Position numbers and translations under genes: made by a program. 51,796 bases of DNA from the NCBI GenBank assembly GCA_020026075.1, contig JAHHQZ010000010.1, positions 1-51,796 of the forward strand. Reading direction: 5' to 3'. The stretch comes from Actinobacillus sp. (lineage in GTDB: Bacteria > Pseudomonadota > Gammaproteobacteria > Enterobacterales > Pasteurellaceae). Each line of letters starts with the position of its first letter. The stretch's first letter is position 1. This document shows, piece after piece, positions 25,262 to 34,572 of this stretch. Under the pieces are notes generated by a model. The model was not told where the DNA came from. It ran no database searches and worked only from the letters and a program-made list of their open reading frames with translations.

Positions 25262-26458
25262 TTAGATACAAAGTTTTGCGGTATCTTGCGCAATTACTAA
25301 TTCTTCGTTGGTTGGAATAACGATTGCTACTGAGCTGTTATCTTTGGTGATCACACCTTCGTTACCAAAACGAGCCGCTAGGTTGCGTTCTTCGTCTAAT
25401 TCGTAACCAAACATAGCTAGATGTTTTAAGGTTAATTCACGTACTTTAGCTGAGTTTTCACCAATACCGCCAGTAAATACGATAGCGTCAAGTTTTTCAC
25501 CTACTGCTACCATATAAGCACCGATGTATTTCGCTAAGCGATAGCAGAATACATCTAAAGCACGACGTGCTGGTTCTTCACTATCGTAGTTATCTTCAGA
25601 GTAACGGCAGTCGCTGGTTACACCAGTTAAACCAAGTAGACCGGATTTTTTAATTAAAATTTGTTCAACTTCTTCAACAGATTTACCAAGGTTGTTGTGC
25701 AAGAAGAACATAATCGCAGGATCGATGTCGCCTGAACGAGTACCCATTACTAAACCTTCTAATGGCGTTAAACCCATTGAAGTATCAATAGATTTACCGT
25801 GTTTGATGGCAGTAATAGATGCACCATTACCTAAGTGGCAAGTGATACCGTTGAATTTATCTTCTGCTACGCCCACACGTTTTGCTGCTTCTTTACTTAC
25901 AAAATAGTGGCTTGTACCGTGTGCACCGTAACGGCGAACACCGTTTTCTTTGTAAAGTTCGTAAGGAATGGCGTAAAGGAAAGCTTCTTGTGGCATTGTT
26001 TGGTGGAAAGCAGTATCAAATACAGCAACATTTTTTTCTTTCAATTCAGGGAAAGCTTTGAATGCTTCTTCGATACCGATTAAATGCGCTGGGTTATGTA
26101 AAGGCGCAAATTGTGCTGATTCTTCAATACCTTTTAAGACATCGCCGTCAATTACCACAGAAGAAGTATATTTTTCGCCGCCGTGAACGATACGGTGACC
26201 GATAGCACCAATGCGTGCTTTTAATTCAGGGGTTAAAATATTGTTCACGATGAACGCAAGCGCTTCGCTGTGAGCAGCACCTGCACCTAAATCAGTAGCA
26301 CCTTTTTCGCCATTTAATTTCCATTTAATGCGTGCTTCTGGTAAATAAAATGCTTCTGCTAAGCCAGAAAGAAATTCTTCGCCAGAAACAGGATCAATAA
26401 TGGCAAACTTTAAAGAAGAACTACCACAGTTAAGAACAAGGACTAATTTGTCAGACAT
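25262..26458 (-). CDS. ackA: Acetate kinase
   Basis: Makes ATP and acetate from acetyl phosphate and ADP. It is 398 aa. Signatures are VLNCGSSSLKFA at the N-terminus, GHRIVHGGEKYT, FDTAFHQTMP, GAHGTSHYFVS, CHLGNGAS, MGLTPLEGLVMGTRSGDIDP and FTGGIGEN. It is divergent from gyrA. Confidence 0.97.
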   Translation of the reverse strand: MSDKLVLVLNCGSSSLKFAIIDPVSGEEFLSGLAEAFYLPEARIKWKLNGEKGATDLGAGAAHSEALAFIVNNILTPELKARIGAIGHRIVHGGEKYTSSVVIDGDVLKGIEESAQFAPLHNPAHLIGIEEAFKAFPELKEKNVAVFDTAFHQTMPQEAFLYAIPYELYKENGVRRYGAHGTSHYFVSKEAAKRVGVAEDKFNGITCHLGNGASITAIKHGKSIDTSMGLTPLEGLVMGTRSGDIDPAIMFFLHNNLGKSVEEVEQILIKKSGLLGLTGVTSDCRYSEDNYDSEEPARRALDVFCYRLAKYIGAYMVAVGEKLDAIVFTGGIGENSAKVRELTLKHLAMFGYELDEERNLAARFGNEGVITKDNSSVAIVIPTNEELVIAQDTAKLCI

Positions 26459-26538
26459 ACATAACCTACTTAAATAGAGTTAAAAAGAATATGTTTCTGC
26501 GCTTCTCATTTTATTTACATAATTTGCAAACAAAAGCC

Positions 26539-26548
26539 AGGTCGGAAT
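26539..26548 (+). repeat. Uptake-signal-like core between ackA and gyrA
   Basis: Exact core followed by ATTATT and AAAAATTATG. It is a single, unpaired copy. Confidence 0.7.
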
Positions 26549-26743
26549 ATTATTAAAAATTATGTAAAACGCTGAAAATACGCACGAAACACAGGAATAA
26601 AACTCGCATAGAATACACCTTTCGCCGTTCAAAATAAATTACCGCCCTGTAAAAAGTGAATTTTTTGTTAATTTTTCATAACCTACCGCTAAAATCCCCA
26701 CGTTCAATGCCTAAAAAAGATGAAAAAAAACCATAGAATGTGG

Positions 26744-26749
26744 TATACT
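26744..26749 (+). promoter_or_regulatory. Predicted -10 box of gyrA
   Basis: TATACT preceded by TGTGG, about 35 bases before the ATG. No clear -35 was found. Confidence 0.45.
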
Positions 26750-26783
26750 CGCCCAACTTTTTGTTATATCCAGGAAAATATAA

Positions 26784-29420
26784 ATGTCTGATTTTATTCC
26801 AAATATTGCACCTGTGAGCATAGAAGATGAGCTAAAATCTTCTTATCTTGATTATGCAATGTCCGTTATCGTGGGGCGCGCATTGCCAGATGTGCGTGAT
26901 GGCTTAAAGCCAGTACACCGCCGTGTACTTTTCTCAATGAACCAAAGTGGTATCACCTACAATAAACCTTATGTTAAATCTGCCCGTGTGGTGGGGGACG
27001 TAATCGGTAAATATCACCCACACGGTGATAGTGCCGTTTACGATACCATTGTTCGTATGGCACAGCCATTCTCCCTACGTTACACGCTAGTTGACGGGCA
27101 AGGTAACTTCGGTTCTATCGATGGCGATGCCCCAGCGGCAATGCGTTATACCGAAGTGCGTATGCAGAAAATCACACAGGAATTACTCACGGATTTGGAT
27201 AAAGAAACCGTTGACTTCTCGCCAAACTACGATGGCAAAGAGATGATTCCTGACGTTTTACCGACAAAAATTCCGACCTTGCTAGTAAACGGTTCAGCGG
27301 GGATCGCTGTTGGTATGGCAACTAACATTCCGCCACACAATTTGGGCGAAGTTTTAGATGGCTGTGTTGCCTATGTGGACAACGAAGACATCAGCGTTGA
27401 TGAGCTAATGCAATATATCCCAGGCCCTGACTTCCCTACGGCTGCCTTGATCAATGGCCGCAAAGGGATTGAAGAGGCTTACAAAACAGGGCGCGGTAAA
27501 ATCTATGTGCGTGCCAAAGCAGAAGTAGAAACCAATAGCAAAGGCCGTGAAACTATCGTCATCACGGAAATTCCTTACCAAGTCAACAAAGCACGTTTGA
27601 TTGAGAAAATCGCCGAGCACGTGCGTGAGAAAAAAATTGAAGGCATTAGCCAAGTGCGTGATCTTTCTAACAAAGAAGGAATGCGCATTGAAGTTGAAGT
27701 AAAACGTGATGCTGTCGGCGAAGTGGTTTTAAATAACCTTTACGCTTTAACACAAATGCAAGTTACCTTCGGTATCAATATGGTTGCGTTAGATCATGGT
27801 CAACCTAAATTGTTCAATTTAAAACAAATTATTTCAGCCTTCGTTACACACCGCCGTGAAGTGATTACACGCCGTACGGTGTATGAACTACGCAAAGCCC
27901 GTGAACGTGCACACATTTTGGAAGGCTTAGCCATTGCCCTTGCCAATATTGACCCTGTCATTCAGTTAATTCGTGCCTCCAAAACTGCCGATGAGGCCCG
28001 TGAAGGCTTGCTCTCTCGCGGCTGGGCATTGGGCAATGTAAGCGCAATGTTACAAGCGGTTGGTGTTGATAGCTCTCGCCCTGACGGCTTAGCGGAACAG
28101 TTTGGCATTCACGATGACTTATATTTCCTTTCCGATGCCCAAGCGAAAGCGATTTTAGACCTACGTTTACAACGCTTAACTGGCTTAGAATACGATAAAA
28201 TCACCGATGAATACCAAAGCATTCTCGTGGAAATCGGCGAATTATTACACATTTTAAACAGCGTTGAACGCTTAAAAGAAGTATTACGTGAAGAATTAGT
28301 GCGAGTAAAAAATGAATTTAATGACGAACGTCGCACAGAAATCACTACCGCCTCTGGCGACATCAATTTAGAAGATCTCATCGCACCAGAAGATGTGGTT
28401 GTTACCCTATCCCACGAAGGCTATGTGAAATACCAACCACTCGCCGACTACGAGGCTCAACGTCGTGGCGGCAAAGGTAAGTCCGCTACAAAAATGAAAG
28501 AAGAAGACTTCATCGAGCGTTTGCTTGTGGCCAATACCCACGATGAAATCCTGTGTTTCTCCAGTCGTGGTCGTGTGTATTCCTTGAAAGTTTACCAATT
28601 ACCGCAAGCCAGTCGTGGCGCACGTGGTCGCCCTATTGTCAACATTCTGCCATTAGAAGAAAACGAACGCATCACCGCCATTTTGCCAGTATCGCATTTT
28701 GACGATGAACACTTCGTACTAATGGCAACCGCTGCAGGTACGGTGAAAAAAGTTGCATTGAGTGCCTTTAAACGCATTCGTGCTAATGGCTTAATTGCCT
28801 TGAATTTACGTGATGACGATGAATTAGTGGGCGTAGACATTACCAATGGTAACGATGAAATTATGCTCTTTACGGCACAAGGTCGCTGTGTGCGTTTCCC
28901 TGAAAGTCAATTACGTGTAATGGGACGTACTGCAACAGGTGTACGTGGCGTGAAACTGGCGCTGGCTGACGTAGAAACCGATGATGATGACGATAGCGTT
29001 AATGATGAAAACGACAGCGATAATCTCAATCTTGCTGTAGATAAAATGGTATCTCTCGTGGTACCAAAAGGTGATGGCGCTATTTTAACCGTAACCGAAA
29101 ACGGCTTTGGTAAACGCACAGAATTAGCGGAATACCCAACGAAATCCCGTAGCACCAAAGGGGTCATCGCCATTAAGACCAGCGAACGCAACGGTAAAGT
29201 AGTGGCTGCAACCCAAGTGGCAGAAAACGATCAAATTATGCTCATCACTGATGGCGGTACCCTTGTGCGTACCCGTGTGGCAGAAATCAGCGTAATCGGT
29301 CGCAACGCTCAGGGGGTTCGCTTAATCCGTACTGCTGACGCTGAAAAAGTGGTTAGTCTTGAACGTATTTGCGATCCTGAAGACGAAGAAAATGATGCTA
29401 CCGCTGATAACGAAAACTAA
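26784..29420 (+). CDS. gyrA: DNA gyrase subunit A
   Basis: Breaks and rejoins DNA in the supercoiling A2B2 enzyme. It is 878 aa (E. coli 875). Catalytic Tyr is residue 122 (AAMRYTEVRM). The quinolone region HPHGDSAVYDTIV has Ser83 and Asp87, the drug-susceptible state. The C-terminal wrapping domain contains the GyrA box QRRGGKGK. An acidic insert (DVETDDDDDSVNDENDSDN) lies near residue 735, and the acidic tail is short. An exact uptake-signal-like core gives KIPTL at 27270. Confidence 0.98.
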   Translation: MSDFIPNIAPVSIEDELKSSYLDYAMSVIVGRALPDVRDGLKPVHRRVLFSMNQSGITYNKPYVKSARVVGDVIGKYHPHGDSAVYDTIVRMAQPFSLRYTLVDGQGNFGSIDGDAPAAMRYTEVRMQKITQELLTDLDKETVDFSPNYDGKEMIPDVLPTKIPTLLVNGSAGIAVGMATNIPPHNLGEVLDGCVAYVDNEDISVDELMQYIPGPDFPTAALINGRKGIEEAYKTGRGKIYVRAKAEVETNSKGRETIVITEIPYQVNKARLIEKIAEHVREKKIEGISQVRDLSNKEGMRIEVEVKRDAVGEVVLNNLYALTQMQVTFGINMVALDHGQPKLFNLKQIISAFVTHRREVITRRTVYELRKARERAHILEGLAIALANIDPVIQLIRASKTADEAREGLLSRGWALGNVSAMLQAVGVDSSRPDGLAEQFGIHDDLYFLSDAQAKAILDLRLQRLTGLEYDKITDEYQSILVEIGELLHILNSVERLKEVLREELVRVKNEFNDERRTEITTASGDINLEDLIAPEDVVVTLSHEGYVKYQPLADYEAQRRGGKGKSATKMKEEDFIERLLVANTHDEILCFSSRGRVYSLKVYQLPQASRGARGRPIVNILPLEENERITAILPVSHFDDEHFVLMATAAGTVKKVALSAFKRIRANGLIALNLRDDDELVGVDITNGNDEIMLFTAQGRCVRFPESQLRVMGRTATGVRGVKLALADVETDDDDDSVNDENDSDNLNLAVDKMVSLVVPKGDGAILTVTENGFGKRTELAEYPTKSRSTKGVIAIKTSERNGKVVAATQVAENDQIMLITDGGTLVRTRVAEISVIGRNAQGVRLIRTADAEKVVSLERICDPEDEENDATADNEN
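27270..27279 (-). repeat. Uptake-signal-like core inside gyrA
   Basis: ATTCCGACCT on the coding strand, read as IPTL in a segment that is KIPNLL in E. coli. Confidence 0.7.
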
Positions 29421-29442
29421 GCAATAAACTCAAAGCCAACGC

Positions 29443-29480
29443 CTCAATATTCGGAAAATTTTTCCAATATTGAGCCGTTT
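29443..29480 (+). terminator. Terminator of gyrA
   Basis: CTCAATATT and AATATTGAG with an inner GGAAAA/TTTTCC pairing, followed by CCGTTTTAAT. Confidence 0.7.
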
Positions 29481-29515
29481 TAATAAACCAACCCAAACAG
29501 ATTTAAGGATAAACA

Positions 29516-30151
29516 ATGAAATCTTTACTCGGTAAATTAACACTAATTTTAATGATGGCAACTTTAAGTGGTTGTTCATCGCTTATGAATAAAGTAATGG
29601 GACTTAATGGTGTTGGTGGAGTTATTCAGCAAACATCCCCTGTTGATAATTCAACAATAATGACTGTTAAACCTGCCTTTCTATGTGAAACTGAAAGTTG
29701 CATTCAAAGCTATAGTGCGACTAGAATTGGAGCTATTTGGAAAAGCAATGCCCCTAATCAAGCCGTTCTAACACTTCTGTATGATGTTAGTGATTATTAT
29801 GATATTAAGTACACCACATTCAAATCGATTAATATTACCGTAGACGGTAAAGATTACTCATTCAATGTTACCGCAGAAACTAAACACGATAATTTTAGAA
29901 GTGAATCTCATGATTTTAATGTCGGTATTACAAAACGTTATATCAGAAGCATCTCCGCAAGCCAAGTTGTCATTCCTTACGCTTTATTAGAGCAAATGGT
30001 TAACGCCAAAGATTGTCGTATACAAATTGAAACAACTGCTTATAAAGCAGATACATTTTTTTCAAATAGTGCTTTAATAGAAGTTGGTCTTGCAAAACCT
30101 TCAATAAAACAATTAGTTGATGAAGTTAACAAGTTTAACAATAAAAACTAA
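29516..30151 (+). CDS. Unknown predicted lipoprotein
   Basis: I do not recognise this 211-aa protein. It begins with a lipoprotein signal (MKSLLGKLTLILMMATLSGC, lipidated Cys at 20). The mature part has paired cysteines (AFLCETESC) near residue 60, then mainly beta-type sequence and a C-terminal charged helix. Its codons are visibly more A+T rich than those of gyrA and clcA nearby, which may point to recent arrival. AAGGATAAAC precedes the ATG. Terminators on both sides make it a single-gene unit. Confidence 0.75.
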   Translation: MKSLLGKLTLILMMATLSGCSSLMNKVMGLNGVGGVIQQTSPVDNSTIMTVKPAFLCETESCIQSYSATRIGAIWKSNAPNQAVLTLLYDVSDYYDIKYTTFKSINITVDGKDYSFNVTAETKHDNFRSESHDFNVGITKRYIRSISASQVVIPYALLEQMVNAKDCRIQIETTAYKADTFFSNSALIEVGLAKPSIKQLVDEVNKFNNKN

Positions 30152-30156
30152 GCGAT

Positions 30157-30187
30157 GAACCGCGTTTCTCAACGCGGTTTTCTTTTT
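30157..30187 (+). terminator. Intrinsic terminator of the lipoprotein gene
   Basis: AACCGCGTT and AACGCGGTT around TCTC, then TTCTTTTT. Confidence 0.88.
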
Positions 30188-30211
30188 AACTAATAAAATC
30201 GAGAAAAAACA

Positions 30212-30571
30212 ATGCAAACTATCATTAAACCTTTTCTCTATACGCATTTATTCTGTGCGTTTTTTAGCCTTACTCTACTCGCCATTCGTGGTCGTATGCA
30301 GGTAAAACACAAAGACTGGCGAGCCAACACTATTTTGCGAGTATGCCCACATATTTCTGATACGTTTTTAATTCTCAGTGGCTTGTGCCTGTGGTGGCTC
30401 ACTCATACTGGCTTTGCGTGGTGGCTTATTTTGAAACTGGGTTTGGTTATTGAGTACATTGTTTTTTCAGCAAAATTTTTCAATAAAAACCAGCCACCGA
30501 AAAACACCAATGCTTTCTTTATGGCGTTACTGTGTTTATCCAGTGCGGTATTGCTCGGCTATTACCATTGA
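30212..30571 (+). CDS. SirB2-family inner-membrane protein
   Basis: A 119-aa protein with four membrane helices in the SirB pattern: YTHLFCAFFSLTLLAIRG, then RVCPHISDTFLILSGLCLWW and a final hydrophobic segment. The family is named after a reported regulator of Salmonella invasion genes, but its biochemical role is unknown. It stands alone between two terminators. Confidence 0.8.
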   Translation: MQTIIKPFLYTHLFCAFFSLTLLAIRGRMQVKHKDWRANTILRVCPHISDTFLILSGLCLWWLTHTGFAWWLILKLGLVIEYIVFSAKFFNKNQPPKNTNAFFMALLCLSSAVLLGYYH

Positions 30572-30596
30572 TTTTATTGAGTAATTTTGCAAAATC

Positions 30597-30632
30597 GCTA
30601 GGCCGGAATTTTTAGAAAAATTCCGACCTAGC
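30597..30632. terminator. Hairpin of paired AGGCCGGAAT and AGGTCGGAAT elements
   Basis: GCTAGGCCGGAATTTTT pairs with AAAATTCCGACCTAGC around a very short loop. The cores are 30600-30609 (+) and 30620-30629 (-). Confidence 0.7.
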
Positions 30633-30669
30633 CTTCTAAGCAACCTGTGTATTGTTTAACGTTAAAGTT

Positions 30670-32055
30670 ATGTTCTACCCTAAAATTCGTTACTTTCTAC
30701 ATAAAAAATTACGCCAAACTCATCGCATTTCCCATAAGTCCATTGAGTTTAGCTGCTTACTCATTGGCGCAGCCCTTGTAGCGTTATTCTCTTTTGGCTT
30801 TGCTAAATTGGCAGATTTCGGTTTGGAACTAAACCAAAAATGGTACGCCGCCCATAGCGAATGGGCGTGGGTCATCTTGCCCTTTGGCTTAGCATTTTTA
30901 GCTTGGTTCACCACAAAATTTGCCCCATTCGTTTCAGGCAGTGGGATTCCACAAGTTATCGCCTCCATTAACTTGCCACACGGCACAAATAAAAATCGCC
31001 TTGTGCGTTTTTGGCAAACCCTGTGGAAAATTCCGCTAACATTTTGTGCGATGGTGATCGGCGGCTCCGTAGGGCGTGAAGGCCCCTCCGTGCAAGTAGG
31101 TGCTGCGGTAATGCTGGCGTGGGGCAACGTTTGCCGCCGTCACGGTATCGCTTTTTCAGGCTTAACCACGAACGAACTCATCGCCACAGGTGCAGCAGGC
31201 GGTTTAGCGGCGGCCTTTAATGCCCCACTGGCTGGGGTTATTTTTGCCATTGAAGAATTAGGACGTGGTGTAACCTTGCGTTGGGAACGCAAAATTTTAC
31301 TCGGCGTGTTGGCTTGTGGTTTTATTTTAATCGCTATCGCTGGCAATAACCCTTATTTCCCCCATTATCACGGCGCAACAGATGTACCCTACTTCATTTT
31401 ATGGGTCGCAGGTTGCGGCTTAACTTGTGGTATTTTAGGGGGAATATTTGCTCGAATGCTCGCCAAAGGAGCTGCTGCATTTACGCCTAGCCGCCTACGT
31501 GGCTGGGTACGCCGTCACCCCGTCTTATTGGCCTTAATTTTGGGTTTGGTGTTGGCGTTTTTTGGCTTTTTAACACAAGGGCAAACCTTTGGCACGGGCT
31601 ATCACGTGGTTGCAACCGCACTCGATGGTCAAGAAATCTCACCACATTTAGGCTTTTTTAAACTGCTCGCAACTATCGCTACTTATTGGTCAGGCATCGC
31701 TGGGGGAATTTTCACCCCTTGTTTAACCACAGGGGCTGGCATTGGAATGCAAATTTGGGCGTGGACTGGCGGAATTATTGACCAGCGCTTGCTCGTGCTG
31801 ATTTGTATGGCCGCCTTTTTAGCTGGCGCAACGCAATCCCCTGTTACCGCAAGCATAGTGGTAATGGAAATGACAGGCAGCCAGCCTGTGCTATTTTGGA
31901 TGCTCATTTGTAGCATTTTAGCCTCTATTACCTCTCGCCAATTCAACCCTCGTCCGTTCTATCACTTTGCTGCTGGGCGTTTCCGCCAACGTGTGCAAGA
32001 GCTAAGCCGTGAAGAACAAGAGGCCAAAATCGAAGAAAAACTTGAAACTAAATAA
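30670..32055 (+). CDS. ClC-family chloride/proton transporter
   Basis: Inner-membrane ClC protein, likely a 2Cl-/H+ antiporter used in acid resistance. All three anion-site motifs are present: GSGIPQ near residue 100, GGSVGREGPSVQ with the external gating Glu, and GGIFTPCLTTGAG. AIEELGRG holds the internal proton Glu, and a late ATQSPVTASIVVMEMTG segment is typical. I use the ATG at 30670 (461 aa); the frame extends 18 bases upstream to a TTG. dusA begins 1 base after the stop. Confidence 0.92.
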   Translation: MFYPKIRYFLHKKLRQTHRISHKSIEFSCLLIGAALVALFSFGFAKLADFGLELNQKWYAAHSEWAWVILPFGLAFLAWFTTKFAPFVSGSGIPQVIASINLPHGTNKNRLVRFWQTLWKIPLTFCAMVIGGSVGREGPSVQVGAAVMLAWGNVCRRHGIAFSGLTTNELIATGAAGGLAAAFNAPLAGVIFAIEELGRGVTLRWERKILLGVLACGFILIAIAGNNPYFPHYHGATDVPYFILWVAGCGLTCGILGGIFARMLAKGAAAFTPSRLRGWVRRHPVLLALILGLVLAFFGFLTQGQTFGTGYHVVATALDGQEISPHLGFFKLLATIATYWSGIAGGIFTPCLTTGAGIGMQIWAWTGGIIDQRLLVLICMAAFLAGATQSPVTASIVVMEMTGSQPVLFWMLICSILASITSRQFNPRPFYHFAAGRFRQRVQELSREEQEAKIEEKLETK

Positions 32056-32056
32056 A

Positions 32057-33031
32057 ATGAAAACAACACCTTTTTATCGTGGGCGATTTTCCATCGCTCC
32101 TATGCTCGACTGGACAACACGCCATTGTCGCTATTTTCACCGTCAATTCAGCCAACACGCTCTGCTTTATACCGAAATGGTGACAACAGGTGCCATTGAA
32201 CACGCAAAATATGATCATTTACTGTTTAGCCCACAAGAAAACCCAGTGGCGTTACAGCTTGGAGGTAGCGACCCTGCCGCATTGGCTCGTTGTGCGAAAA
32301 TTGCCGAAGATCGAGGCTATGCTGAGATCAATCTCAACGTAGGCTGCCCCTCTGATCGTGTGCAAAACGGTATGTTCGGTGCTTGTTTAATGGGAAAAAA
32401 AGCACTGGTCGCCGACTGTGTACGAGCAATGCAAGATACGGTGAGCATTCCTGTAACGGTGAAAACACGTATTGGCATTGATGAATTTGATGATTATGCG
32501 TTCCTGCAACAATTTATCGAAACGGTAATGAACGCTGGTTGTAATGAATTTATCGTTCACGCCCGCAAAGCGTGGCTTTCTGGGCTTAGTCCTAAGCAAA
32601 ATCGTGAAATTCCGCCGCTAAACTACGAGCGAGTTTACCAGCTAAAACAAGATTACCCACATTTGTGGATTAGCATAAATGGTGGTATCAAGACCATTGA
32701 AGAAATGCAAACCCATTTGCAATATGTTGATGGTGTGATGGTTGGGCGTGAGGCTTATCAAAATCCTGCGTTGCTGGGCTATGTGGATCAAGCATTATTT
32801 GAAGCGGACACCCCAGTAGTTACGCCAGTTCAAGCCATTGAAAAAATGTTCCCTTACATTGAGCAAGAACTGCAACGTGGCACGCATTTAAACCATATGA
32901 CGAACCCGCTACTCGGCGCATTTCAAAACTGCAAAGGGGCGCGTCAATACCGCCGCCATATTAGCGAAAATGCCTACAAACCAAATGCTGGTATTGAAAT
33001 TCTGCAACAAGCACTGGACTTTGTTCGCTAA
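32057..33031 (+). CDS. dusA: tRNA-dihydrouridine(20/20a) synthase
   Basis: FMN/NADPH enzyme reducing U20/U20a in the tRNA D loop. It is 324 aa from the ATG at 32057. The frame is open back to a GTG at 32009 inside clcA, which I reject. Signatures are SIAPMLDWTTRHCR, EINLNVGCPSDRVQNG with catalytic Cys, FIVHARKAWLSGLSPKQNRE (specific to DusA) and VMVGREAYQNP. The start is 1 base after the ClC stop. Confidence 0.96.
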   Translation: MKTTPFYRGRFSIAPMLDWTTRHCRYFHRQFSQHALLYTEMVTTGAIEHAKYDHLLFSPQENPVALQLGGSDPAALARCAKIAEDRGYAEINLNVGCPSDRVQNGMFGACLMGKKALVADCVRAMQDTVSIPVTVKTRIGIDEFDDYAFLQQFIETVMNAGCNEFIVHARKAWLSGLSPKQNREIPPLNYERVYQLKQDYPHLWISINGGIKTIEEMQTHLQYVDGVMVGREAYQNPALLGYVDQALFEADTPVVTPVQAIEKMFPYIEQELQRGTHLNHMTNPLLGAFQNCKGARQYRRHISENAYKPNAGIEILQQALDFVR

Positions 33032-33040
33032 GTTACAGGC

Positions 33041-33067
33041 AAAAAAAAGCCCTTCGAGAAGAAGGGC
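33041..33067 (-). terminator. Intrinsic terminator of tpiA
   Basis: GCCCTTC and GAAGGGC around a 5-base loop. On the minus strand a run of eight T follows, so it acts on minus-strand transcription. Confidence 0.75.
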
Positions 33068-33171
33068 AACTACCTAAGGAATCACTTTTTTATAACAACT
33101 GCAAGTTGCCATTTAGTAAGACTAGCGGTTAGAAAGAAAGTTCAATCAGTTAGAAAATTTTTATAAAAAAA

Positions 33172-33203
33172 TAGGTCAGAATTTTTTCAAAAATTCCGAC
33201 CTA
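33172..33203. terminator. Hairpin of paired uptake-signal-like elements, one arm mutated
   Basis: TAGGTCAGAATTTTTT pairs with AAAAATTCCGACCTA with one mismatch. The plus-oriented arm has A for G in the core; the minus-oriented arm (33193-33202) is exact. Confidence 0.7.
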
Positions 33204-33224
33204 GGTTTTTAAGCATCGATTTGA

Positions 33225-33992
33225 TTAAGCTTTAGCTTTTTCTGCTGCTTTTACAATCGCAGTGAATGCATCTGCTTTTAATGATGCACCGCCAACTAAG
33301 GCACCATCAATATCAGGTTGAGCGAATAATTCCGCCGCGTTGCTGTCGTTTACAGAACCGCCGTATTGAAGAATAACTTGCTCTGCCACGGCTGGGCTTT
33401 TCGCCGCGATGTGATCACGGATGAATTTGTGTACCGCTTGTGCTTGAGCAGGGGTTGCTGATTTACCTGTGCCAATAGCCCAAATTGGTTCATAAGCGAT
33501 TACTGCCCCCATTAACGCATCAACGCCTAAGCTGTCGATAATTGCGTCAATTTGAGTTGCACAAACGCTTTCGGTTAAACCTTTTTCATTTTCTTCTTCA
33601 CTTTCACCAATGCAAAGCACAGGCACTAAACCGAATTTTTTCAAAGTCGCAAATTTTTCTGCAATAAAGCTGTTGCTTTCTTTATGGTATGCACGGCGTT
33701 CTGAGTGACCGATGATCACGTACTTCACGCCGAAATCTTTTAACATTTCCGCAGAAACATCCCCTGTGTAAGCGCCATTGACGGTGGTATCCACATTTTG
33801 TGAACCTAAGGCAATGTTGCTGCCGTTTAAGGCATACTCGGCTTCTGCTAAGTACATTACTGGTGGGGCGATACATGCATCACAACCTGTCACATCAGCC
33901 AAAGATGCTTTCAAATCTTCCGCAAGTTTTTTGGTAAAACTTTTGCTACCGTTAAGTTTCCAGTTTCCCATTACTAAAGGACGACGAGCCAT
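33225..33992 (-). CDS. tpiA: Triosephosphate isomerase
   Basis: Interconverts dihydroxyacetone phosphate and glyceraldehyde 3-phosphate. It is 255 aa. Catalytic residues are in GNWKLNG (Lys), IIGHSERR (His) and AYEPIWAIGTGKSA (Glu and the mobile loop). AGGAGAAATACTT lies upstream of the ATG. Confidence 0.98.
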   Translation of the reverse strand: MARRPLVMGNWKLNGSKSFTKKLAEDLKASLADVTGCDACIAPPVMYLAEAEYALNGSNIALGSQNVDTTVNGAYTGDVSAEMLKDFGVKYVIIGHSERRAYHKESNSFIAEKFATLKKFGLVPVLCIGESEEENEKGLTESVCATQIDAIIDSLGVDALMGAVIAYEPIWAIGTGKSATPAQAQAVHKFIRDHIAAKSPAVAEQVILQYGGSVNDSNAAELFAQPDIDGALVGGASLKADAFTAIVKAAEKAKA

Positions 33993-34026
33993 AAGTATTT
34001 CTCCTATATTTGAGTTAAAAATCTGT

Positions 34027-34572
34027 TTATGCGAATCGCCAAAGGTATATATACTCTGCCAATAATTGGTTAATAAATAAGAGTATAAATACTAATACCA
34101 TTGGTGAAAAATCTAACATTCCCGTACTCGGTAAAATACGGCGAATCGGTTTTAAAAAGGGTTCAGTTAATTGATATGCAATAATTTGTAGCGGATTACC
34201 ATTATTATTAAACCAACTTAAAATAGCACCGAAGAATAAGACATAAATTAAACTAAGCCCAAATGAACTTAAAATATGTAGAAAACCTAAAATGAGGTAA
34301 TCTAAAATCCCTGCACTTTCAAAATATAATGTTAATAACGGCAGTTTAATGAACCCAAGTAAGAATACAATAAATAAAGCGGCAAAATTTACCCCTTTAA
34401 ATGTTGGTAACAGGGTGGACAACGGACGCACTATTGGGTTTGTATATCGTGCAATAAATTGTGATAAAGGGAAATGGTAGTCAATTTTAGCAAATTGAAA
34501 CCACGCTCGAAAAATAAATAAAAAGCTAAATAAACTAATTAACGTACCAAATAAAAAACTTAATGCTTGCAT
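34027..34572 (-). CDS. YggT-family membrane protein
   Basis: A 181-aa integral membrane protein with two copies of the YggT unit. Each has a hydrophobic helix, then a polar turn and a Pro-rich loop (NPIVRPLSTLLP in the first, EPFLKPIRRILP in the second). The family has been linked to envelope and osmotic functions, but its role is not defined. I start at the ATG at 34572, with AAAGGA 8 bases before it. That ATG overlaps the corA stop (TAATG), so translation is coupled. Confidence 0.85.
   Translation of the reverse strand: MQALSFLFGTLISLFSFLFIFRAWFQFAKIDYHFPLSQFIARYTNPIVRPLSTLLPTFKGVNFAALFIVFLLGFIKLPLLTLYFESAGILDYLILGFLHILSSFGLSLIYVLFFGAILSWFNNNGNPLQIIAYQLTEPFLKPIRRILPSTGMLDFSPMVLVFILLFINQLLAEYIYLWRFA

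Larger units (their letters stand above)
26459..26783. other. Divergent intergenic region ackA/gyrA
   Basis: It holds one exact AGGTCGGAAT core (26539-26548) and the predicted gyrA -10. The ackA promoter is not obvious by eye. Confidence 0.6.

Noticed and set aside
26784..29420. Quinolone-resistance change in gyrA
   Set aside because: Ser83 and Asp87 are both present, the susceptible residues.
6343..33441. Three copies of the known ACAAGCGGT uptake 9-mer (6343, 28052, 33433)
   Set aside because: Too few for a functional uptake signal at normal density. Two encode the common QAV/QAVG codons, so chance or relic is likely.
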